Notes under the pieces: generated by a model
Database searches by the model: none
Seen by the model: the letters and a program-made list of their open reading frames with translations, nothing else
What the model was told of the DNA's origin: nothing
Source of the DNA: Paragordius varius
Taxonomy: Eukaryota; Nematomorpha
Reading direction: 5' to 3'
Assembly: GCA_964247055.1 (NCBI GenBank)
Contig: OZ176053.1
Coordinates: 6,634,001 to 6,698,000, forward strand
DNA: 64,000 nucleotides
Position numbers and translations under genes: made by a program
Shown: positions 23,031 to 36,699 of the stretch, one piece after another
Numbering within the stretch: the stretch's first letter is position 1
How the letters are laid out: the number at the start of each line of letters is the position of its first letter

Positions 23031-24203
23031 ACGGCTTTTGAATCCAAACTATTTTTTGAAAATTAATATTTGATATAATATGTCCGAAACTGTATTTTTA
23101 GCGCTTTTAACAGATCTACAATATGCAATAAAAGTTTTACAATGTAGTTTTTTCGAAATAACACCTATAATTTTGTTGATAATATTTATCAGGATTATTT
23201 CGGTTTTAAGAGATTGAAAAAAATAAATCTACATTTTTACGAATTCTATAACATCTTCTGATTCATAGTAAATTTATACAAGATATTATACTGTCGGAAT
23301 AGAAATTCCGGTATGAGTCTTTCCGAAAGATTTGATGATCTATTATTCTACGGATTGTTATTTTTATAATAATAATTTTACAAGTTAAAAAATATTTATT
23401 GTAAAATTATATTTTTAAGAAGCCATGTGCTAGAGGATTTGAAATCGAAATAAAAAGTATATAAGGTATTAGGCGGATTATCAAAATATGCTTTCTTTAG
23501 CCTTAGGTATGCAAAAAAAACTTAAACATGTAAAATTGTAAAAAATTCTTAAACTAATTTTCCTGTTTTTTTCTTTTAATATTTAATACAATTTACAAAT
23601 AACTATATTATACTGGAAAATGTATATTTAACTTTATGATCAATTCCGTAAAATACGAATTGAATAGCAATATAATGTGACATAAGCAAAAAGACTTGAC
23701 TTAAGTGTTTTTTTTCACCAAACTCTAAGTGTACTCTTACGGGCTGTAAACTTGTTCAACATGCCACGGTTGACTTAGAATTTAGATACGACTTTTTTAT
23801 CACCCCTTCACAAAATTTTGCCAACATTTATTATAGAAGTGTGCATTTTTTAAAAATATTTTTCATTGATATAGAAAACTACCATATATTCAAGTTTTAT
23901 ATCGCCAAACTCGTTATTTTTGAGTTTTTTAAGAGAACTAGCCCATTTTAGCCTAAATTGGAAATTTCGAAGCCGACATACAAAGATTAAAATTCTAAAT
24001 TATTTTGCTAATATGTGGTTTATAATATATTAAAGTGATATTTTTGAAATAAAGTAGCTTTGCCAAAAATTTTTGTTTAACATATGCGTAAATTTCGCGC
24101 TTTTCTGATATGGAGCACAATAAGAGATAAATTTATGGTATCAATAATAAGGGACAAAACCAAAAGTACCATAATAACTGATACATTTTCTTATCGTATA
24201 TTT
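23031..24203. other. AT-rich intergenic sequence with foldback remnants
   Basis: No exon recognised. The part at about 23870-24130 (aagagaactagcccattttagcc, later cgtaaatttcgcgcttttctgatatgg) resembles arms of the foldback family seen at 48, 58 and 60 kb. Confidence 0.4.
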
Positions 24204-25905
24204 ACTAGCTGACTCTGTCACGCTTCGCTGTGACGTAGTCTCATCGATAATTATTATTAATATTAAATAGAGGCAATGGAGATAAAAAATAATAAAAAAC
24301 ATATTCAATATAGAGATTGTCTAATTATTCTTTTACGGGTTTTTGCATAGGCTCAAATATTGTTTACTCGAAATTGACCACATTTAAACTGTATTAAAGT
24401 TAATATTCAACTATCATTGGATATATTTTAAGATTTTCGTTTTACGAAATCATGGTTAAAAGTTTTATTTTGAAAATGTGTTCACACAGCTGGGATCAAG
24501 GGAATAAAAAATAATTTTTGGTCATTTTTTAAAGAAAAAAATATTATACAAATTTCCCAGAAATGTGTTTAACTGAACTCGTATGGCTTCTGAAGTTTTG
24601 TGAAAATTAGCTCCAAAACCACGTTATTTTTGTATGGCGTCTCGGTTTCAAACCGGTAGACCCCTGGCCATAGGCCTATATGGAAAAGCGCTAAGTAATA
24701 TTTTTTGCCTATAGGGAAAATATTTGGAATCATCTTGATACCATCGTCTCATGGCCATTCGCAAAAATACCTCACCACTAAATAATCGTTAAATGATGGT
24801 GTATTTTAGGGCATAAAGGCCTCAAATTAACGGCCAATAAAAAAACGCCTGATCTTTTTTACCTAGTTACGGATAATATTTCCAGCTTTTAATGAGCTTA
24901 GATGGCTTCATAAGTTTTCTGTAAATTAGGTCCAAAAAAACGCAATTTCTATATAGTGGCCCAGTTTTTGCTACCCCAGCAGGTATAATTTTTCCGGGTA
25001 GTATTTCAGCCTTATCAAACTTATGTGGTCTGATAGGTTTTCTGAAAAAATCCTAAACAACGCACTTTCAATATGGTGGCGCAGTTTTAGGCGGGTAGCT
25101 CCCTACCCAGAGATACAAAAAGAACGCTTGATTAAAATTTTTGCCTTTTACGGAGAATACCTGGAATCATGATTGATTCCATATGTTCTCATTAGTTTTT
25201 GGAAATATTGCCTCAAAACTAAAAAATCTTTCTATGGTGGCGCATCTTTCAGGGCGTGAAGCTAATTAGCGGCTAATCGAAAACCGAACGACTTGCCTTG
25301 TTACAGAAAATATTTTAAGCACCCATTGAACTCATTGGCTTGAAAGCTTTTCTGAAATTTAGTTACCAAAGGCGCATCATTTCGTTGTGATGGGGCAGTT
25401 TTTAGCGGGTATCTTCCTTACACAGCAGCTAATATAAAAAAACGCACAACTAAAATTTTTGCCTTTTAGCAGGGAATAACTGTAATCCTTTCGAATTTAT
25501 ACGGTCTCATACCTTGGGCGAAAAATAGATTCAAACAATTATTTTTGTGAACTTTTTTTTGAAAAATATGGCATTTTACGGGGAGAGCTGGTTAAAAGAG
25601 GGCCAAAATTAGATAAGCGAGCTAACTATGTACGGCGCAATCGAAAAAAAGTAAAAAGGATCATATTTAAAATCGATTAACACATTTTCAGGAGTCTCAA
25701 AGACACGATTTTTCTGGAATTGTCTTATAAAAAACCCCGTTTTTTACAGGGGGTGGGCGTGAACTGGGGGTCTAGTTCAAAAAAGAACGAAGCCATTGTG
25801 GAAGCGTTCATTAATTATGGGTCTACCGGTTCCGGTAACAGATCATAAAGCCACTACTTTCCATTTTAATAAATCTATGATTATCAGAATCCCCGATTAA
25901 CACTG
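24204..25905. repeat. Dispersed repeat family with hairpin head, copy 1
   Basis: Begins actagctgactctgtcacgcttcgctgtgacg, whose tcac..gtga segment can pair. It contains four or five degenerate internal units with gcgggtagctccctacccagcag and a recurring tttctgaaaat..tccaaaa..atggtggcgcag phrase, then gcattttacggg, gggtgggc..gaactgggg and a tail tctaccggttccggtaacagatca. The second half recurs at 31318-32345. No ORF of interest. It could be a non-autonomous retroposon or a Helitron-like repeat; the class is unresolved. Confidence 0.7.
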
Positions 25906-26071
25906 TGTAATATATATAGTTATTTTCTTGGAAATTTTTTAAATCTTTTTGTATATGTTTTTTGGTTATTGTTGGTTTTTGTCATATGAATTACATCTCA
26001 TGGTTTACCAATTCTTAATCTTAAAAATCAATACAGCATTATTTATATTTTTTGTTTAAATAAACCATCAT

Positions 26072-29000
26072 ATGCCGAGCGAAAACGGTACATCCGAGGA
26101 ATGCGTTGAGTTAAATCGTAGAGAAACATACAATGGATATAAAGAAGATATTGACGAACAACTAACAGATGTTTTATGTGATGTTCCTTCCAAAGGTGTA
26201 TCTTTCCTGAAACCGTGGTTGCCTATAACGTCGCCAGGATATATTCAAGTAGTCTTTTATGGATTTTAATTTGGCTTTAATTATTGTTAAAATTATATAT
26301 TTGTTACCCATAATTTCAAAGCAGATTATTGATAAATTTTAATTTACATTTTATTTAGGAATATAAAATTGAAACACCTTATGGATGCTCCTTGAATGTA
26401 GCTGTTCAGGGAGATCGAAATAAGCCGGCAATATTGACCTACCACGATATCGGATTAAACCGTAATTTTTTGCATATGAATTTATATTTTTTAAATAAAA
26501 ATTCAATTAATCACGTAATTTTATATTTGTTTAGCATGTATGAAAAAGATGTTGTTTTTTCTTTGCCATAAGTAATTTGTAAAATTTCAATATAAAACCA
26601 CCAATGTATGAATAAAATAGCAATATAATTAAAAAATGAAAAGAACATATATTTTATAGTCTATCTAAATATTATTTTATAAGGGTTGACATTAATTAAA
26701 TAACTTCATTTATCTTGTAACATTAATAAATAAATTTAAAGTTATATGTTTGTTTTAAGACTTTGATTTGAAAATTCAACAAAACATTTATTAAGATTTT
26801 ACGCATGATAATTTGTTTAAGGCTTTTACATTATTAAAAAATTTCACCTTTTTTATGTAATTTTAATACTGCTCCTATTCATCATCAACTCTAAGTTAAA
26901 TTTACCAGCTTTTTAAATTATCTATTTTCTAAGCTTTATATTAATGCTCTATTTTTAGACGTAAGTCAATTCCAACACTTTTTTTCGTACCAAGATATGA
27001 GTATAATGTGCAAACATTTTTGTGTTTACCATATCGATGCACCCGGACAAGAGGAAAATGCGGGACTTATCTCATATCAGTAAGTAATTTGTTTAAGAAA
27101 TTTCTTTGTGTCAGTCACTTTTTTTTATTATTTTTCTTTCAAGTTTGCTTTCTTTATCAAAGAGAATGTTTATGAAAATTTTTGATTTCAATATATATAT
27201 TTTGTATATTTGGATGAATGGATAATTATTACTATCACACATTAATCTGTCTGCATTTGTCACAAGATTTTGGCATATATTATATGCACTCTCAACGAAA
27301 TTCACAAAAAAGAAATATATTTTTTTCGGAAATTTAATTATAAACAAAATTAATTCTCTGTTTTTTTCATCTAAACTTTATTACAGAATGTGGTTTATTT
27401 AATGATAAAACTAAGTGACTTATTAAATGACGATAAAAGAAGTTGCCGCTTTACTCTAATTTAATGAATATATTATGTTTATACAAAAAGTTTTACGTGA
27501 AAAGTTTAGTTTAATGATAAACATTGTCTAAAATATTTAAATGCTTGCAATTGCAAAGCGGAATAAAAAAATTAGAATATTTCACAAATAAAAAAACCGA
27601 AAAATAAAGTTACATTTTTTTGTTTCATTAACATGAAAATTTTATGTTTTGGATCGAAATTGGATGTAAATTAGAAATCAAATTACTTTTTATGATATTT
27701 AGATCCTGTAGTATTGGTAATAATGTACATTTATTTAACCATCACAGTACATATCGAATGGAAGATATCTATTAAAAAAATTTTTAACCAAATTATTTTA
27801 CGACTGTAATGCCCGAAAATGCACATTTTTTTAGTTAACTAAAACTCTTTAATTGTCCTATTTTCAAGCTATCACTTTGAGGTATTTGCATAAAAAACAA
27901 TTTATTTTAAATAATCCTTAAAATATATACTTTCTATATGGGTGATCGATGAATTCTATCACTATATAGTTTTAACGGTTTAAATAGAAAGCCATGCATT
28001 CTTTGGTATTACAAATGTAAAATTATTTCAGTAAATGAATTTTATATATAATATTACAGTCATGTATCCTTTATTTTATCAGAAATTTATTTTCTTTCGT
28101 TAAATGGGTATAAATATTTGTTAAAGAATGGAAAAAACAAGAGGTATTAACAATATCATATTCATCAAAAAAGTATAAGAATACTACCATAAAGCTCTTG
28201 TTTTTTCCATTTTTTACCAAATATTTATACCAACCCATTTAACGAAAAAAAATAAATTTTTGATAAAATAACTGTATATGTATATATATAAAGTCCAAAA
28301 TGTTGCATCCTTCCAACATCTCCTTCACCACAAACAAATGATGATTCTTTACCCACAAACAACAATGGTAACGGAGGAGAAATGCAATCGATGAATGAAG
28401 TCTTATCAGATAATACTTTCATTAACGATAGGGACGAGCAAATGATAGCAAAAGATTCGGGTCAAAAATCAACGGATCAAATTAAATTGATTGAAAGTGG
28501 ACAGCCTAGCCCTGGTCAAAGTTGTAAAACTGCTCAGGGTACAACATAGATATAATTTTTTTTACATTTTTGGCCAAAAAAAGCATAAAAGTTTTACACC
28601 GGAATCGGAACCAAAGTTGGTATACCGGTTTCAGCTGGTATTTTTGTCTCTCGTTTGCGGTTTAATTCAATGTTTTAAACAGCGATTTTGGAGAGATAGA
28701 TTGTTATTTACGTTACTATTTACCTATAATTAGAGAAAAGTAATTAAAAACACAAAGGTATAAATGTTTAATTTTTTGTTATTATTGAAAAAATTCAAAT
28801 GTACCTGTAATAAATATAGAATATAAATTAATTATTTTTAAAGAGATAAAACTTTAGGTTTTTTGGTTTTGTAACAATGGAATCTTTTTTTGTTTTTTTA
28901 ATTTAAAAAGGTTCGTTTTCGATCCCTAGTTTGAGTTTGTTACCTACATCACACCAGTCAGGCTAATATTTCCATAAAAATTTGGCATTGGTAAACATTA

Positions 29001-32000
29001 ATAAGCACAAAGTCGCATATATTATTTAATTTTTTGATTAAAATGCGGAAATTAATTATAACAAAAATATTTAAAATTTTGTAAACACCCTCAATATTAT
29101 GTTTTATAATTAATATTTAGATGGCGGAAGAACTGGCCAAGGAGTAAAAAAATCAATTTCCAATTTCGGTGCTAAAAACAGAGGTTTACTTTTATATTAC
29201 ATTTTCAAATAAAATATTGGATTGCAAAATTATTTATCTTTGAATGACATTTATGTATAAAATTTAAAAACAATTTATAAAATGAATAAACTATAGATAG
29301 TACACATTTAAAGTTAATACTTTACAACACACCAATTATAAAAAATCTTTTTTAATATATTAACTTGTATTCGCCATATTTTTTTGGTCTTGTGATAAAT
29401 ATCATTGAAAAAATAATAATTTGATAGTTTTATAAAGATTTCGTCATGTGTTTTTTTTCCTAATTTTATGGATTAATTAACAAATTTTTTGTAAACCGTT
29501 GTTATGTTTAAAATATTTAAAATTTAAACAATCTTTTGACTTAATTATATATTATTCATTTTTTTATCTCAATGCAAATTTTGCTATGATTTTAAATTTA
29601 TTACGTTTTTAGTTTATCGCAAGAGTTTTTTTAAAATCAAATAAAATCCATGTGGTGTATTATAATATATTAAGGCACAGAAATATTAATATAGAATTTG
29701 CCATAAAACATTTTTTTATTTTTAAGGCAATAATAATTATTCTATGGTCACAATAAATATCAAGTTTAATTGTATTTTCTTTATTGAATCGTTATTTGAG
29801 TTTCAAATTACTTTATGTAAACAAAATATAAACATTCCTAATCAAAAAATTTAATATTGCATCACAAAGTGGATGTAAAATATTTTATATGGTAAGGAGC
29901 GTGTTTTGTAGACATGGCAAAATAGCTTGCTTACAGCCGACTAAAAAATATTATTTAAATTTATACTGTGATAATTAAAACATTTGTTTTAAACTAATTT
30001 TGAAATTATTTGTATAGCAAAAATATATGAATAGCATAAAATTTTGATCAAAGTGTATTTAAAACAAAGTGGGAAATATTAATTTATATTAATGATTTAC
30101 AGTATGCATTTTAATGGTTGCTTATTTTACACTATAGTTGGGAAATTTGCACCACAAGAGTGTATGGAAAAAAGAAAGGAAATGTTGTTTTTTCCATACA
30201 CTACTGTGTTACAAATAGCCCTACTATAGTGTGAAATATGCAACATTAAAATGCATACTGAATATAATAAATTATTTATCGCATAACGAAAATGGGTTTA
30301 TTTATATGTTCTGTCACATATATGGAAACTTGAGTGTTATCAAATTTATATTTAATTAATAATAACGCGCCTTAACAAATTCTAGATTATGAAAACGGTA
30401 ATTCCATTGCATCAAGATCGGCATCTCTAAGCACATCATCTGTTGGTTCCTTATTCAGTTCTCTGTGGAATTCATTTGGTACCAATCAAAACACCAACAA
30501 TACTATAAACTCAAAGTAATTTTTTACTATTTTTTGGTTTTTAATGTATTTATGGGAAACATGACTTATAGTCAGCTTTGATAACTAGCTATACAATTAA
30601 TGAAATTTTTAATTTTTTATCAAATGAGTTTGACTTTACTAACATAACTAAAACCGATTTCCTTTAATTCATATATTTTATATTAATTGACTGACTGATT
30701 ATGATTACAATTGACCTTTTATATTTATAAAAGGTCATATTGCTTATTAAGTCTAGATATTATATATAACTACACTTTATAATGATACTTTAGTTCAACT
30801 GTATGTGCTTACCCAACCATGGATGAATTGGCCGATATGATTACGTGTGTCATCAAACGTTTCAAGTAAAATATATATTAAAACATATTTACAAAGTGCT
30901 AATTTATATTATTTGCATGTTAGATATTGCAGTTAATATTCCTGCTAAAAACCAATGATAATTCTCTTTGCTTAACATATTATTTAGTTAAATTAGAGTA
31001 TTTTTATACATAAATATTGGTCTCATTTGTTGTCATTGCTTTTGCATCATGATAGGCAATGTGGAGCTTTAGGCATACATTTATTTAAATTAATCGGCTT
31101 AAATTTAATATAAGCTTAGGTTTCAAAGTTTGTTGGACAATTTTAAATAAAAATGATTTCAGCACAACTTTTTAATTCATAAAATGTTGGGTATGGTTTT
31201 TAAAAATTATTTTAAGCTAATTACTTGGGCAAATTGAGTATGATGGCCATTATTCACATATCTTTTATAGGTAGAAAAATCACCTACTATTGAATAAAAT
31301 TTATAAATATATATATACTAGCGTGAATCTCGTGCTGCTACGCAGCCCGAGGAAGTCCTTCGGACTTTGGGGGGGAGGGGGAGTTCGAAGTTTGGATTTG
31401 AATGGGTCTACCGGTTTTCCTGTACCAGATCACAAAGCCAGCATTTTCCATTTTTATAAATATATAGATTACCATAAATAATGTATTAATATCCATATAT
31501 CTTTTAAAATGGCATTTTACGGGGGTAGCGGGTAAAAAGAGGACCTAAATCAAAAAAGTGACTCGACTATGTTCAGCGCGATCAAAAATAAGTAAACAAA
31601 ATTCATATTTGAAATTGAATGGTCCAACTCGTTCTCAAAAAAATTGACTTAACCCATTTTTCACACGGGGTGGGCCCGAACTGGGGACCTAATTCCAAAA
31701 AAGGGCGAAGCTATTGTCGGGGCATTCATTAATGATTATATTTTTTTGATATTTGGATTTGATTGGGTTCACCGGTTTTCCGGAAACAGATCACAAAGTT
31801 ATATGAAAAATCAGTTTTTAGCGGGTAGCTCCTTACCCAGCAGCTATCATTAAATAAACGGTGGACTAAAATTTTTGCCTTTTAACAGGGAATACGTGGA
31901 ATCTTTATTGAATTTTTACGGTCTCATACCTAGGGCGAAAAATCGATTTGGAAAATTATTTTTGTGAACTTCGTTTTTTGAAAAAAATGGCATTTTACGG

Positions 32001-34127
32001 GGGGAGCGGGTAAAAAGTGGGCCTAAATCAAAAAAGTGACTCGACTATGTTCGGCGCAATCGAAAATAAGTAAACAAAAATCATATTTGAAATTGAATGG
32101 TCCAACACGTTCTCCGGAAAATTGTCTCAAAAACACGATTTTGTGGACTTCTGTTTTTTTTAAAAAAAACGTTTTTCATACGGGGTGGGCCCGAACTGGG
32201 GGCCTATTTCAAAAAAAGCGCGAAGCTATTGTCGGGACATTTATTAATGATTATATTTTTTCGACATTTGGATTCTATTGGGTCTACCGGTTTTCCTGTA
32301 CCAGATCACAAAGCCAGCATTTTCCATTTTTATAAATATATAGATTTTCACATTATATACAGAAATTCAATTTTTTCAAAACACCCACATATAATTAGTT
32401 ATATTTTCACAACTTTAAATGCTAGGCTAATTGTTCTTTACCTTATGGTGTGAAGATTTTTTTTCTTTATCATCTGCAAAATTAATTTAAACTAAAAATA
32501 TCCAAATCTTGTTAATACTTCTGTAAATTAGTGAAATTTATACCCATGATTCCATTGTATAATTTTAACATTTTTTAATTTTTTGGAAACCGCTCCTCTA
32601 TAGGCTTACATTAATTATTCATTCCAAATTTAACCTTTGATTGTGTTTTTACCAATTTTATGTTGAACTTCCAATTATAAATCCATCTTTGTCTAAATGT
32701 ATTAAATTTATGACAAACAACAAATTAAATCCAGATTTTATTAGTATTGAAGCAAATTAATTAATCTTCAAAGACGGTGTTTATTTCTATAATATAAATG
32801 TCCTAATTATTTCTTTATACTTAGATAGGTGGAATATTTTTACTTAAAGGCTTATATATGAATGCCGTTTTTTATTTTGATACGAATTCTAAAATAATTT
32901 TTTTATACAATTACAGTATTGCTAGCTTTGTTGGATTTGGAGTTGGTGCCGGAGCCAATATTCTTTCACGATATGCGGTATGGAATTTCTTTAGTTTGTC
33001 ATTTATTGTTATAAAAACAGAAAACTTTAATCTTAAATGAAATAATCCCTGTATAATTAATTTAATTTTGCTAGCTTTTAATACTTCCAACTCTTTTTTT
33101 CAATGGCTGATTGTAATAATGCTAGATAAAAATAATTGAAGTATAAAAAAATTGAAATAGAAATTATATTTAAATTTTTTTATTAGTCATTGACAAAATT
33201 ACTTTAATAAAGTAAAAAAATGGTGATTTTTAATATTCAGTTTGTTATTTTTAGAGTCATGTATCCTTTATTTTTTCAAAAATTTATTTTTTTTGTTTAA
33301 TGGATATAAATATTTGGTAAAGAATGGAAAAAACAAGAGCTCTCTGCTATTTCCTATACTTTTTGGATGAATATGATATTGTTACTCTTGTATTATACCC
33401 GAATAACAAAAGAAAATAAATTTTTGATAAAATAAAGGATTCATGACTATAATACACACCATTAAATTTCTTAAATATTTTTAGATAAATTCTACCATAT
33501 ATTTTCGTTTGACAATTAGTTAAAAAATCCGAATCGAGTTGAAGCCCTGTTTCTCCTTAATGCAAATTGTAATGCTGCTGGTTGGTCTGAATGGGGTTAC
33601 CAAAAGCTGAACACTTTTTACTTGCGAAAAAATTCTTTGACAAATTTCACTCATGAATACCTTTTGTGGCATCATTTTGGAAAGGTTTTATATACCCAGT
33701 AATTATATGGACAAAACGTAAATAAATATAAAGACAAACATACTTTTTTGAACATTAATTTTTGCCTTCTAAATTATTTAGTTAAAATTTTAAAATGCAT
33801 AATTGGTCGTGTTACCAATACATATCTCTATTTTAAACTTTGCAGTTTCAAACTATGATTTTTAATCATTATAAATTAAAATTTAAAAAGTATCATTGTT
33901 TTTTAGAAAAAAATATTTGTCGTTAAAGATTGACGTTTCGTATAATATCTTTTTTACTGTAATTTTGGTGCTAATGTTTGATAATAGGATAATTAATTTT
34001 TGTATACCATAATAATCTTTAGATGACACCAGAAAAAAATTCTGATCTTATCAATGCGTTTCGGGAATATTTTATGTCGCATATTAACAATCAAAATTTG
34101 GCCGGTTTCATCGATAGTTATGTAAAG

Positions 34128-34164
<37 letters not shown>

Positions 34165-36464
34165 TTTTAATAATATCAAAATACATTAAAATGAATACAA
34201 AATCTAATTATTATGTTAATGTCTGGCATTAATTTATCAATTGGTTTTTATTTTTTTTATCATCCAATCAATCCATCTTTTGTTTTTATAATAAATGATT
34301 GCATAATTTTTATTGTTTAGACGTTCAGATTTAAGTCTCACAAGAACAATTGGACCTGATTATTTGGTATCCAAGGATGGGAACAGAAAAACTCCTCTAA
34401 AAAATTTTGAGTATTTTTTTCATTTATATTAAACTTTGTAAATTTGTACGAAATTGTGCCGTTAGAACTAAGTCATCTAAAAATGTCTTAGTATCGTTTT
34501 TTATTTTTTATAGTATAAAATTTAACTTATTTTTGCATTTATAGTTGTCAAGTTATGATTATTGTGGGCAATGAATCTCCGCATTTGGAAGATTGTGAAA
34601 ATATGTTTTCCACTTTGGAGCCAAATAATTCAGCATGGCTTAAAGTATACATATTTACACTTTTTCATTATTAATCCTATGTAATTATGTGAGTTTTTTA
34701 CGATAGGTTTTTTACTAAATTGACTTTTTTAGTATAAAATTGTCACATTGGTTAACAAAAGAAAACTGAGAAAATTTTAATATAATATGAAGTCATAATT
34801 TGAACATATATTTAAAATTTACTCTATATGCTGGTTTAAATTACTTTTTGAGTTTTTTCATAAATAATTTTGTATATGGTTTATATAATTACAATTTTAA
34901 TATCCATTATTTCGTAAATTTTTCTTATTAATACCTTTTAATATTTATTGATTTTAGGTTTCGAATTGTGGTGGTATGGTTTTGGAGGAGAAGCCAGATA
35001 AAGTTGCTGAAGCATTTAGATTATTTCTGCAAGGGCTAGGATACAGTATGTTCATATATTTTAAATGATTAAAAATTTGTTATAAGTCAAACAAAATATA
35101 AATTTAGGAAAAATATATTTGTTTGATACCGACTGCCTTAATTTATTAGGCCACTAAAATTTGCAAACTCAGAAAGATCACTTATACATTTTGACCTATA
35201 GGTTTTATTTTATAATTGGCCCCTTATATCTTATAATTAGATATGATTTTTTTAAATAACTCATTATTCTTCCAATTATCAAGTTCCTCATTTGAATCAA
35301 GAAGCTATTAATCACACAAAACGGAATGAATTTGCAAAGTATCGCTCCTTGTCAACTAATACACATAACCTAACGCCCAATATTAGTTGTGCAAATCCGT
35401 TGGCTTATCGTAATTCGGTTCATGCTAACACGATTCATTTAACCGGCGGAAACGCTGGTAAAGTTTCAGCAAAGGCTATGACCCTTCCACCTATAGAAAC
35501 TCTCGGCTCACAAAGTAAATTTTTTTTATAATAATAATAATAAAGAATGAAAATGGACTAATAGGACTTGGTATAATATAATCAAATATTAATTGATTAG
35601 ATCAGGGGTGTCCAGCCGCGGTCCTCCCATATGTGCGACCCGGAAAAAAATCCGAAATCCATATTTTCTAACATATGTTCACAAAATCGTATTATAGTCG
35701 ATCTAATCGGCAAAGAACTAAAAAATTGTTATATTGCGTTGGCATTTTACAGTCTTATGTTTGAAATATAAATATATTTAAAATGCGGCCCGCTCGGTTT
35801 TGAGTCATAAATGCAGCCCGCAAAGCCATTTGTCTTCGACACTCTTGAACTAGTTGATTGTTAGCACTCAACAGTATGACACAAATATTTGACAGGTAAT
35901 TTTTTACATATAAATATATCCAACTTTGTATTCCCATTAATTTTCAATTTAATTTGATAACATCTTTTCAGGTCATTTTACGGTTTGAGTTATTAGAAAA
36001 GGGGTGGACAAAACATAAACAATCAGTGTTTTTAATAAAATATCAATTTGCTATAATTATCATTATTTACCATATAAATCACAGATATCCACCCATCATC
36101 TGTAAATGCAAACGATGCACAGCGATCAACAAACTTAGCTGGCGTTAGCAATAAGAAAAGTCAAATTCTTAAAGTAATTGACGTACCCGACCTGGTTTTA
36201 GAAGCAATTAATACGGCAAATCATCATCATGCGCAGATTAGGAAATCTCCTATGTCAGGGGATCAGAATATTACAGTTGCATCTTCAAATAATTCTCCCA
36301 TCACGACCTCATCCCCTAACAATTTACCACCTCCAAATGAAATGTTAAATAAAGACACTAAAAATATTTCCACTGATGAAAATCAAATAACAGATGATTT
36401 AGATATTACAGCTCTCCCGAACACTGATCAAGTTAGGTTGCTTTCACCCAATGCAATAGCCTAA
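26072..36464 (+). CDS. ndrg: NDRG (N-myc downstream regulated gene) family protein, 15 exons, 709 aa
   Basis: NDRG proteins are alpha/beta-hydrolase folds without the catalytic triad, acting in stress response, differentiation and trafficking. Exons: 26072-26248, 26359-26461, 26959-27079, 28294-28538, 29121-29183, 30386-30515, 30794-30865, 32917-32977, 33520-33684, 34023-34126, 34321-34410, 34545-34644, 34958-35045, 35284-35514, 36085-36464; all phases agree and the total is divisible by three. Signatures in order: IETPYGCSLNVAVQGD, ILTYHDIGLN, CVYHIDAPGQEENAG, YPTMDELADM, FVGFGVGAGANILSRYA, LKNPNRVEALFLLNAN, AAGWSEWGYQKL, HHFGK, VMIIVGNESPHLED, CGGMVLEEKPDKVAEAFR and LQGLGY. Human NDRGs are about 340-390 aa. 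The excess is an insert at residues 134-280 (exons 4-6, Ser/Asn/Gly-rich) and a polar tail after about residue 507. The insert is frame-neutral. A possible ATTAAA poly(A) signal is at 36491-36496. Introns hold several MITEs. Confidence 0.93.
28057..28274. mobile_element. Tc1/mariner-like MITE just upstream of NDRG exon 4
   Basis: Starts TA|CAGTCATGTATCC and ends AACTG|TA, with inverted arms of about 85 bp (tttattttatcagaaatttatttt; ggaaaaaacaagag). CAGT ends and TA flanks fit Tc1/mariner. A related copy lies at 33254. Its right end is 19 nt before the exon 4 start. Confidence 0.85.
30100..30260. mobile_element. Palindromic MITE in NDRG intron 5
   Basis: The left end CAGTATGCATTTTAATG is the inverse of the right end CATTAAAATGCATACTG. 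The arms extend about 38 bp to cactatagt/actatagtg and a second stem (gtgtatggaaaaa) lies inside. The flank is TA on the left and AA on the right, consistent with a mutated TA duplication of a Tc1/mariner-type element. Confidence 0.8.
31318..32345. repeat. Dispersed repeat family with hairpin head, copy 2
   Basis: Begins (ta)n actagcgtgaatctcgtgctg. It carries two short perfect hairpins: gctgc-tac-gcagc and aagtcc-ttc-ggactt. The body is a tandem pair of about 480-bp units, each holding gcattttacggg, gactcgactatgtt, gggtgggcccgaactggg and, at 31411 and 32283, accggttttcctgtaccaga followed by ttataaatatatag. It shares its body with 24204-25905. Located in NDRG intron 7. The open frames through it (32036-32453) have no support as genes. 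Confidence 0.75.
33254..33449. mobile_element. Second copy of the NDRG intron MITE family
   Basis: The left part agtcatgtatcctttatttt and right part aaaataaaggattcatgact are inverted repeats and match the ends of the element at 28057-28274; ggaaaaaacaagagct also matches. Flanked by TA-rich sequence. Located in NDRG intron 8. Confidence 0.85.
34131..34161. repeat. (TA)n microsatellite next to the donor of NDRG exon 10
   Basis: Pure TA run beginning only a few bases after the donor at 34127. Confidence 0.9.
35603..35847. mobile_element. hAT-type MITE in NDRG intron 14
   Basis: The left end is CAGGGGTGTCCAGCCGCGG; the right end inverted reads CAAGAGTGTCGAAGAC. It is GC-rich near both ends (gcggcccgc) and AT-rich in the middle. 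No clear target duplication. Confidence 0.75.
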
Positions 36465-36656
36465 ATTATTTTTGTGCATGTGTCCTTTTTATTAAATACA
36501 TCGGATATAAAGGCAATATTATTTGGTTAGTATTATTTTGGGAAACCGACACTCCATTGTTATATATATATATATATATGATTCTTTCCTATTTTGCAAC
36601 ATTTTCTATGGCTTTTATTTGACTTCAATATTCCAATTTTTGTTGCTTATACTTTT

Positions 36657-36699
<43 letters not shown>

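Noticed and set aside
32036-32453. Two overlapping plus-strand open frames of 99 and 118 codons
   Set aside because: They lie in a dispersed repeat, overlap in different frames and show no domain.
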